Assembly (NCBI GenBank): GCA_000499405.2
Contig: HG738139.1
Location: forward strand, 9,448,616 to 9,512,615
Length of the DNA stretch: 64,000 nt
From: Onchocerca volvulus
Taxonomy: Eukaryota; Nematoda; Chromadorea; Rhabditida; Onchocercidae
Direction of reading: 5' to 3'
Part shown: one piece after another, positions 55,299 to 64,000 of the stretch
How positions within the stretch are numbered: the first letter of the stretch is position 1
Layout of the letters: every line of letters starts with the position of its first letter
The notes under the pieces: model-generated
The model's input: the letters and a program-made list of their open reading frames with translations, nothing else
Databases searched by the model: none
Told to the model about the DNA's origin: nothing
Program-made: the position numbers and the translations under genes

Positions 55299-56409
55299 AT
55301 GTTGGCGAGGATGGTCAGGGAACATGATGCTGCTCAGCAGGTAAGAAAGGAAATGCAAGGTAAACAATTCATGTTTTTGATCAGATAAATGGACTTGATC
55401 TCCGGAATTTTTCATTGTTCTTATTTCTCTTTCGAGTTGTATTATTTGGTCAACATAGCATTCCCTGATTTTCATCCTGCATAGCTGTAGAGGTACAATA
55501 TTATTCTGTAACTTAAGAAACTAATTTAAATCAGTTTCAATGCAGAAAAAAGAAGGAATGAGGCCATCGTAGCGGCACAAAGTTTAACAGGAGCTGTCGT
55601 CGATCATTTGAACTATTCGTTAGTGCTTTCATCGCTACACTTTTTGCTATAAAAACAAGACATAAATCTAAATACGTTCTGTTCTATCTTCGACGGATCA
55701 TTCTTCTTTAATATGTTTCACTTTTCACGCGTCGGTTTCCATTTTTCAAATTTCATTTATCGAATTTCTGGAATTCTAAAACAACCCGTTCGTATTTATT
55801 TCATTGTAGTGTTTCTCAAGCTTATAACAATCAGAAACGATTAGATGTGGAAGTGAAGAAATTGGAGAAAAATGCCACAGAACTTGCTCGACAAACGGAG
55901 CAGTGGATACAAATTACTGATTCACTCAATCAAGCTTTGAAAGTTCGTATTCCCAAAAATCCACGAGTAGCATAACATTAAATGTAGCATAACATTAAAT
56001 ATCTATGTTCAAATTCGTTGTTACAAAATTTTTAAACTTAGTCAGAATTAGGTTGAAAAAAAAACTGAAAAAATGGATCTTATAGAATCTATTCTATCAA
56101 AATTCAAGAACCAATGTAAAATATGTATAAAGTCGTATATTGATGTAAATTGATTACTTAAAAATTTATTTTTTAAAAGTAGCTGAACTAGTTTAATATA
56201 AACGAAATCTGGTCGTCATTATTTCTGTTTCCTTTTCTTATTATTATTCAGGAAATTGGGGACGTTGAAAATTGGGCAAAGACAATTGAAACCGATATGA
56301 AAATTATATCAAGTACATTGCAAGCAGTTTTTGAAGGTAACTTTAGAGCTTGCTTATTCATAATTCCTTTTTTTTTTTTTTTAAATATTTTTTAGACCTG
56401 AGGATTTGA
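55299..56409 (+). CDS. BLOC1S1: BLOC1S1 (BLOC-1/BORC subunit 1, GCN5L1)
   Basis: Exons 55299-55359, 55546-55618, 55810-55942, 56252-56336 and a short last exon 56396-56409 encode about 121 residues (human 125). The protein is a coiled-coil subunit of BLOC-1 and BORC, which act in lysosome-related organelle formation and lysosome positioning. Matches include [54 protein letters not shown] and [17 protein letters not shown]. The last exon adds only DLRI after a 59-base intron with a good TTTTTTAG acceptor. If that intron stayed in, translation would stop after about 20 extra residues, so the C-terminus is the least certain part. An acceptor-like AATTACAG at 55288 lies ten bases before the ATG, consistent with trans-splicing. 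Confidence 0.9.
55967..56000. repeat. Perfect 17-bp tandem duplication in BLOC1S1 intron
   Basis: GTAGCATAACATTAAAT is present twice in direct succession (55967-55983 and 55984-56000), 25 bases after the end of exon 3. Confidence 0.85.
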
Positions 56410-57623
56410 TGAGAAAGCATTTTTAAGGAAAAATAATTCGACTCAAATTCTTCAGTGATATTTAGTTTCCTTATTGCTCTTGAAAAATCGTTATCTATAA
56501 GAACTTGAATTTCGAAAATTTGCAGTAATCCTTTCGCTAAGATCTTGGAAATATAATTTAGAATTTATTATTTAGAATAACGTGAATAAATTTCCTTCAT
56601 ATCACTGCAAAATACATACAACGGCTTTCTTTGAGTCTTCTAACTACTAATCGTATTTTCCAAAAATTTAGAGTCTGCTCTAAAAGTAATTGAAATACTA
56701 ACCATGACTCGCGCTTTTCCAGAAAATTTTGGTAAATGATAAGGATAATTGAAAAAGTTAAAGTTAATATAATTTTTGGACATGCTTTCGCATTGCCACG
56801 TTATTATAAGAACTTCCTAAGGATGTTTATCTTGCAGAACACATTAATCATATTAAAAATTCATTAAGAATTCATTTTAATGCAAGAGGTATGCTAAAAT
56901 GTCGTTGAGCTCTCTAAAATCTAAAATAAAATTCTTTAAGAAATTGAATCCTTAAAAAAGAATGAAAGATGCATAAAAGAAAAAAAAAAAAAAAACCGAT
57001 CTTTCCAACAAATACGAATTTAGAATTTCTACCCTGTTGAGTCTTCATATATTTTTTAAGATTCAACAGGCTAGAAATTTTACGTTCGTTCGAGTGAGAA
57101 AAATAAACTAGCTCGTTCTTAGAAGGTAAATAGAATTTGACATATAGGAAATAGAATGAAACAAATATTAGAATTTAGTAAGACTTGTAAAAGCAAAGAA
57201 GTCTTGTATTATATTTCATTAGATTATTATATATATATAAAGAAATTGAGACATCTACACTGTTGGACTTGGGACACATTCTCAAATAAATCTGTTATAT
57301 ATATTTATATTTATGAATAATAAATAGGTGAATTCATAATGTGTGCATTTAAATATAATATCACAGTAATGTCATACTTTAAAAGCTTGTAATAAGTGAG
57401 GAGGACAATATTTAAATTATAGTTTCGATCCTTCGCCTAATTATTGTTTATTTTTTGAAGCACAGTATGGTCAGATTTTAATCAAAAAAAAAATCTTAAA
57501 AAAAAGGTATTTTGGATAAATTATTTCTAAGAGCTTGACTATCTTTGAAGCTTTGAACTCGCTCTATTAAAATATTTTGTCAGCGCCTATTATAAAAGAT
57601 GTCATTTTCTTTACTGTGTAAGA

Positions 57624-57629
57624 TTTATT
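57624..57629 (-). terminator. AATAAA polyadenylation signal of PYM (minus strand)
   Basis: TTTATT on the plus strand reads AATAAA on the minus strand, about 40 bases past the PYM stop at 57669-57671. Confidence 0.5.
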
Positions 57630-57668
57630 GCGGTCTATTACAGAAGGAAATAATTTTCAGAAAAGCAG

Positions 57669-59160
57669 TCATAATTTCTCGATCTCGGTAGTCAACTGAT
57701 CAATTTCCTTCGCAATGATTTCTTTTCGTTCGATTTTTTCGAGTTGTGTTTTCTCTGGCTTTTTCAATTCTCCATTCCTGATTCTTTGCTGCAATAACTC
57801 CTATTGGTTTATTTGTGACGAAATGAATATGAGAATGCGAAATCTAAGAAAATTAAATGGGGTAATGCACATAAGGAAGCGCCTCTGAAATAGTGTAGCT
57901 TGAGCAAAAAAAAAAAAAAAAAAGCAAAACTCAACATTTCAAAATCAATCGAGAACGAATTATGGTCGATTCCTAAGAGGTAGTTCGATTAAAAATGATT
58001 AATGAAAAGACGAAAAAACGAACTGCCTAGTTTACCTCTAATACTTCTATATCTCTTAACTTCTTGTTTAAGTTGTTAATCTTCTTTTCAATACATTCAC
58101 GAGGAGTAATAGGCGCATTTGGCTTTAGCGCTGCAGCAATCGGTTTTTTCAATTCTTGTTCTTTAGTTTTCTGAAAACTTTCCACTTTGAACAGTAATTA
58201 TGAATTATTCTAAATACGACTTGATCCGAAAGATTTCCGGCTTTATTTGGTTATTGAATGATGTTTTTTGAAATTTGCCAATTCATAAATTAAATGAAGA
58301 TTTTTCACCCAAGAAATTGATCATTGCTCGAGATCAAGTCCATACATAACATGACAATGAGTATAGAAAGCATTTTTATCGTACGTATTACTCAAAACAA
58401 TTATTTTAATAACTTACAAATTATCATTATCATTTAATTGGAATGAGAAACCGCTACATTCATTCTTACATTCCCCAATTTTCCCCAAATCTTCGCAACG
58501 CTTAAAAGTTTTTATCTTCAAGACCCAGTTAATCTAATTTGACTTGAATACCATTAATAGGTATTGCTGTATTCAAGTCAAATCAAGTTAATTCAAGCTA
58601 AGTTAATGATATTCAAGGTGATCAAAACTTGAACACCATTAGTTCGAAATGTTATTATAAGTCGATTTCGAATTCACACTTCTTACTACAGAATAAAAAA
58701 GGGACCTTTTTGAGTTTCACAACTTCGGTGGGCGACCAACCAACAGGGTATGTATTTTGGTTGCTCATTTGTTGACCGCGTGATTCGTACTTAGGTTGTT
58801 CTTCCTGTGGAATGTAACCATCCTTTACTCTTCTTGCTTTTCTCCATGTTCCATCCGCACGCTGTGAAGCTGCTATATATGTTTCACCTAAAATGACTTT
58901 TTTTTTTTGCGAAGAAAAAGAATCACCGACACGAATCAATGTAATATTCTACGATTGCAAGAAAAGATATCAAAGTTATATGTCTAAAACAATGGCGTGT
59001 TAAATGTTCTGAATTTACTGTATGACCAATCAGTTCCTATTACAAGTACTAATAGAATTGACAACAAACGAAAATTAGGGCAAAGAAAACTTAAGCGTAA
59101 CATTGACTCACCAGTTTTAGTCTTTATACGAACATCTCCTACGAAATCACTCGATGACAT
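57669..59160 (-). CDS. PYM1: PYM (partner of Y14 and Mago; exon-junction-complex disassembly factor)
   Basis: Four exons (59112-59160, 58706-58887, 58036-58170, 57669-57800) give about 165 residues (human about 204). PYM binds the Mago-Y14 dimer through its N-terminus and the small ribosomal subunit through its C-terminus, and strips exon-junction complexes from translated mRNA. The diagnostic N-terminal motif runs [16 protein letters not shown] then [19 protein letters not shown] (residues about 18-52), very close to the human form. The C-terminus is lysine/glutamate-rich helix ([20 protein letters not shown], then a charged tail ending EIEKL). Exon 1 encodes only 16 residues plus one base and is found by its GTGAGT donor and phase match; an apparent extension of exon 2 upstream has no ATG. 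It runs opposite to BLOC1S1, with about 1.2 kb between the two stops. Confidence 0.9.
58537..58583. repeat. 14-bp-arm inverted repeat in PYM intron
   Basis: ATTTGACTTGAATA (58537-58550) is exactly complementary to TATTCAAGTCAAAT (58570-58583). Inside it AATACC/GGTATT forms a second, overlapping short stem. More copies of CAAGT/ACTTG words follow to 58635. This could be the end of a degraded palindromic mobile element or a foldable RNA segment of the intron. Confidence 0.75.
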
Positions 59161-61575
59161 AACAACATGGGTTTCTCGGAAATATCGATGAATAAATCAC
59201 AATCAGAGAAAGTCACAATTCAATATCTAAAACAATAAGCACGGGAATAATTTAAGACTTCCCAGGGTAATTATCAATCAAAGGATCCTCGGATTCCTAT
59301 GCCTTAGAAACCGCATCATTTAGACATTAAGTCAAAAAAAAGTCCTATGACAAGAGTATTCCTTTAATTTTTTGAAATTAGAGGATATCGCAAACGGAAA
59401 TAAGAAACATCGCTGGCGCGTTTGTCTGTCCACTATGAGAAGCAATATTTTCCTCGAGAAAACAATTCGTAATTCAAAAATATTATGTAATCGAAATGTA
59501 TGCATCAAGTGCAAATTTTATTTCCCGCATGACAATTTGCAACAACATGAAAAACAAAGGAATATAAATTAATTGTAAATTATAAATAATTGTAAATTAC
59601 AAGCAATCTTGGCGAAGAATCATTCGTCTCATTCACGCTACACATTTCTCATAACAAAGTATATTGATACAAGTGTTACAAGCGTAAAACACATGTAAAA
59701 TGTTTGATTTACAATCATTCACATGATTGTTTTTGTGAAATTCATAACCCGAACATACACGTGAGAATATACATTGCCCTAACTAACAGGAGTTAGCAGT
59801 TACTAAAAGAAACGACACAATCAATATCTCCATTTTGGCTTCCATCTCAATTTAAACAAGTTAACTAGTATAGTAACGATTATAATATACATGGACAATA
59901 ATGCTGAAAATGTCCTGCGCTAGCTCTAAAATTTTGGCTTGGAATCATGGTGATTTGTGAAGCAGTAATACAACGCATTATTTTGAAAACAAATATTTAA
60001 AATATGATAAGGCAAATAGTATAATCTTTATATAACTTCACCAGTTCTATAATTTTGTATTTTCAATTTCCCATTAATAGAACATAATCACAGATCTAAG
60101 CAAATATACAAGGAATAAAAATGGAAAATAGTAGCAACTCAATGCATATAGAAATTAGATATATATGGATCAAAAAACTGAAAAAAAAACAATATCATCT
60201 TCAATAGCTTGTAAAAGAAAAGGAGAAATGAAAGCAATGCGAAAAAATTTCCCTACAAATTAATTTACAAACTCCTCAGAAGACATAATACAACAAATTG
60301 TTACTTATGACTAAGTAACAAGTTTTATAACTGAGAAAGTTTAAAAAGCATCTTCTTAAACGTTTTCTCACAGCAGAAAATAATAAAAAACGTGAAAAAA
60401 CTGATTTTTATTGGAAATAAATTTATAAAAACAAACATTAAAACATTCGCACAATGATCAAAAATCGGTATAACTTTCAATCTCATCCAAATCCAAGCAA
60501 ACGCCTAAAAACGACGAAAAACAATCAGAATGAATATCCTGATCCTAATCAAAATAATCTTCCAACGCCAAGAACTTACGCAGATATAACCGAATGAACC
60601 ATATCCCACATCATTTCTAATTTTTTTAATTTCTAAATAGTGCTAGGATAAATCTTTTTCATCGCGGACCAGTTGTTGTGAAGCACAAGACTTGGGTACG
60701 TTTTGATGTTAAAATGGAGCGCCTTTCGCTACATTTCCTTCTGCACGGTGATATAAGTGTTGGTCAACGAAGCGGACTAGTTAATGAATAGATTGATATT
60801 GACTAGAATAGTACGTTATCCCGTTGAATATAGTATCAGTATCTCTCTAGGTTTTAGAAAGATTAGATTGGTCCATCTAAATCTTTCGATATCGATTTAA
60901 AATTCCTGAATCGATATCACCAAATATTTTTATCCATTTCCGAGCAGCACGGTTTTCTTTTCTTCTGACTTCTAGCTATAATTTGCTGTGTTATTATTCC
61001 CGCTCGTTGTTTTCTCCATATAATCCCAGAATCAGCCACATTAATCGATCATTTAGTGTATTTAGCTCCTGGCTGCATTTTTTAAAATCTATCCATTATG
61101 TAATTTTATCTATCCATTAAGCATTTTGCAGTGTTATATTATGTAATGTATCTATCCATTATATAATTGACTGATTTAAGATAACGATCCTTCTAACATC
61201 CTATGTAATTCAATCAGCATTGATCACAGAATTTCATTCTATAGAATGCAACCGAATGTCTTCTCGGATTATTTCGGTCTTTTGGAATTATTTTTTGTCA
61301 TTTCTCGCTGTTACTATGTTCAATTGTCGTTACGAGATGAGATTTCATGGGGTTTATAATCTTCTATATATGCTTGGAGATATATAATGCAGTAATTTAT
61401 TCCCGTGTCGATAATGTCAAAGCATAATAAGCACCGTTAAATTCAAAAAAAAGAAGAAAAAAATTCTTCTTTTGACTTTCACTATGCTTATTATATTTTG
61501 TTTACTGGATTCAAGTTTCTCTGAAATATTCCAGTGTGTCATGATATAGTGAGATAAGATTGTTGATCAGCTGAG
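59161..61575. other. Divergent intergenic region between PYM and the ING-like gene
   Basis: Both neighbours start here and point away from each other, so promoters are expected. I see no gene. A nested inverted repeat lies at 61424-61494: ATAATAAGC at 61424 pairs with GCTTATTAT at 61486, and AAAAGAAGAA at 61449 pairs with TTCTTCTTTT at 61464. Open frames at 59332-59572 have no family pattern. Confidence 0.5.
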
Positions 61576-64000
61576 ATGGATGAAGCTAAGCCGTCTACAA
61601 GTTATGAAGGATTCGATAGTGTGCTGCCAGATACAAAAGATCTTGTGAAGCGCTTATTTGATGCAGTAGATATAGTTCAGGTTTGCAGATATTGAACTTT
61701 CAAGAATTTAAATATCAATAAAAGTGATCCATGAAAAGAAGATGGTAATCTTTCTGCAGGAAAACTTTAGTATAGATTACTTAGATCGTTTAAAATTTTA
61801 GCTGTTGGCTGATACTGTTGTTTTTATTTCCTTACTGGTATTTATTTAATTTTAGTGTCGATACGAACTCAGTTATGTCGCAAAAAAAAAAAAAAAGAAT
61901 CCTATGCATGTAAATTTGTGGATGAAAATTCACCGTTTCATTAATACATCTTCTTATTGAACCCTGCTATCTTTTTTCATTTTAGAATTCTTATTATTTC
62001 TATCATGATTCACACAGTTTGACATTCAGTTTTTTTTTTTTTTTTTCAAATTTAAATGTAAAGGAAATCCAGAAACCATTGCAAAAAATGGCTGAATTAG
62101 ATGTCGTCTATCAGGCGGCCATGCGAGAAGTGGAGAGAGTCCAAGATATCTTAAATGAAGGACTGGTTAGTATTCCATTCCTCTAATAAAATAACAAATT
62201 CCTCTTTTAAAGTCAGGTTTTTTTTTTAATATTTTCAAACAGAAGCAATTTTTTTTCTCTTTTTTCCTCCAAATTTATTTTTTGCAGTAAAGCTTAATCA
62301 TATCGGTTATTCACGAAAGTAAGACTTCGTTTTTTTTTCAGCCAAATAAATTATTTTAAATGAAAATAAAAGATGGTTATGATCTGCAAAATTTAAGATG
62401 GGAATGAATCGTGAACAAGTTGATGAAATGTTTGATATCTTGGAAAACGAACTGCGTATGGCTCAGCACTTAGCGTTTTGGAAATCAGGCGTAATGTTTG
62501 ATGTAGATACAAAGTTGCAGAACTTGATTGGTCGACAAACTGATCCACAACAAAGCAAACGTAAACTATTGTGATTCATATTCTTTAATTAGAAAATATC
62601 TGTCAATTTAGAAATAGTGAAGATACTTTTTCATTCGTTGCTAAAATTCTTTGTCTTTACTTTTTTGAAAAAATGATCTCAAAAGAAAGTAAGTTTTGCA
62701 GTTTAAAAAATTGAACAGTGAAGTTTTATAGTGATTGAACAGGAATTCTGAGCAATTTAGAATTTGTTGTCGAAAAGGAAGAGGTGCAGAAGGTAGCAAT
62801 ACGAAAGAGAGGAGAGAGAAGTCAGTGAACTTATAATTAGGAAGCAAAAGAAGTTAAATGATGGGAACGAAAAGTGAAAAAATAAGGAGAGAAATACAAG
62901 GATCAAGATATGGCAGAAAGAGAGAGAAAGAAAAATTTCCTTTGAGGAATGCGTTCATAAAAATAACTCCCATTGCTGTTTATTATTATAAGCACAGAAA
63001 TATTCCATTATAGATGTTTCTATTATAAAACTAGTGCTCTGATTTTAAAATATTTTTAGTAGCTTGTCCCTAACATTATTAATTGACTGTCCTCAGAAAT
63101 TTTTTCCTACTGCTGTATTATAATTAAATCTTGATTAGTTTTCTGTTTAGTGTTTTAAAAAAACACTAAGTCTTTCTCAAGAGCGTGATTAGTTTATGAT
63201 TAATGGGAAATATAGATAGAATCAAGTTATTCGTGCAATCATTTGATTTGATTCTTTTAATTTAAACCTTATTTTCCTATAATTATAATTTATAATTCCA
63301 ACAATTTTAAGTCCTTTTGAAATATTAATTAGTTCATTCTAAAATAAATAAAAAATCAGAAGAAAGGAAGGTAGAATTATACTTTTTTTCAGGCTATTCA
63401 ATCATTTGTAGAAATACTGTGTTCGGGTATTAGCGCTGACTTTTGTTTTTATATGTAACTTTTTTCTTTGCGATTTAAACACTGTTATTTATTTCATCAA
63501 AGAATTTTAATTTCATAATCACTACAAAACATCATTTCTTGTAGAACAGGTAACCAAACCAAAAGGATGTCGTTCTAAACGACAAGCTCCGACGGCAAGG
63601 GAGAATATACGTCGAATCGAAAGTGATACACGGTCGCAGTCTGTTGTAAAAGTAAAGGGGAAAGATTCTCCATCTCCACCAGCTGTATCAGATCAGGTCG
63701 ATATTTATTTCTTAAAATTTTCTGTGATCCACTCTTACTTTCATAATTTTTTTTTTCGTATTAAAAAATCTAGGTTCACTATCGTGTAGCTGCTGCCATT
63801 CGCGCAAGCTCGAGGGCTCCACTGTTAAACTTTTTTTCTTTCCATTTAATGACAAATCTTTAGTCAGATGAAAATACCTGATAATGCTAGTTGAACAATG
63901 AATTATATTTGTATAAGTTATTTTCATGAACAGTACAATTAAGTTTACCTCATTTGCACAGCAGTATCGGTTTTTACTTTAATTTCTCAGGTTGAAAATT
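61576..64000 (+). CDS. ING-like (inhibitor of growth) protein, N-terminal part, cut by window end
   Basis: Exons 61576-61680, 62064-62165, 62398-62560 and 63545-63696 agree in phase and give 174 residues. A further exon probably starts at 63991 (VEN) and runs off the window. The product starts MDEAKPSTSYEGFDSVLP, then forms an acidic helical region with QKPLQKMAELDVVYQAAM and EQVDEMFDILENELRMAQ, followed by a basic linker (KGCRSKRQAPTARENIRR). ING proteins have this order: an N-terminal helical dimer domain with an LxxMxELD-like stretch, a basic nuclear region, and a C-terminal PHD finger binding H3K4me3. The PHD would lie beyond the window, so the call rests on weak helical similarity only. 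Another helical nuclear protein is possible. Confidence 0.5.

Noticed and set aside
57657..57674. Alternative last exon for BLOC1S1 (acceptor TTTTCAG then four codons and stop)
   Set aside because: Phase would fit, but it lies 1.3 kb away and overlaps the end of PYM on the other strand; the exon at 56396 is closer with a good acceptor.

Overview
The window looks like nuclear DNA of a nematode, most likely a parasitic clade such as the filarial/spirurid worms. The basis is a very AT-rich sequence, genes split into many short exons, introns ending in T-rich tracts plus TTTCAG, acceptor sites directly in front of start codons (as in trans-spliced genes), and conserved animal proteins. The species cannot be fixed from the sequence. 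Gene models were assembled by hand from exon frame, splice-phase agreement and remembered family patterns. No database search was possible.

Layout, left to right. (1) 0.7-1.9 kb, minus strand: two exon-like pieces of an unidentified gene, possibly F-BAR. (2) 3.5-5.3 kb, plus: a five-exon SPRING (C12orf49) ortholog. (3) 7.05-12.6 kb, plus: a 13-exon TMEM209 ortholog containing a probable GC-AG intron. (4) 13.9-35.7 kb, minus: a 24-exon EPAC/RAPGEF4-type cAMP-activated Rap exchange factor of about 1051 residues; this is the main gene of the window. (5) 35.7-47.9 kb: 12 kb without a convincing gene, holding repeats, palindromes and ACGT-core motifs upstream of EPAC. (6) 48.5-54.7 kb, plus: a Shroom-like protein ending in an ASD2 domain. 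(7) 55.3-56.4 kb, plus: BLOC1S1, close behind Shroom. (8) 57.7-59.2 kb, minus: PYM. (9) 61.6 kb to the right edge, plus: the start of an ING-like gene, cut by the window end.

The genes serve different cell processes: sterol regulation in the Golgi (SPRING), nuclear envelope (TMEM209), cAMP-Rap signalling (EPAC), actomyosin contraction (Shroom), lysosome-related organelle and lysosome positioning (BLOC1S1), exon-junction-complex recycling (PYM) and probably chromatin (ING-like). Nothing suggests a single pathway or a transferred island. Only Shroom-BLOC1S1 has spacing that could mean an operon. No transposase, reverse transcriptase, tRNA, rRNA, CRISPR or spliced-leader gene was recognised. I did not find a novel system; the interest lies in gene structure (GC-AG intron, decoy splice sites, alternative first exon) and in clustered motifs around EPAC.
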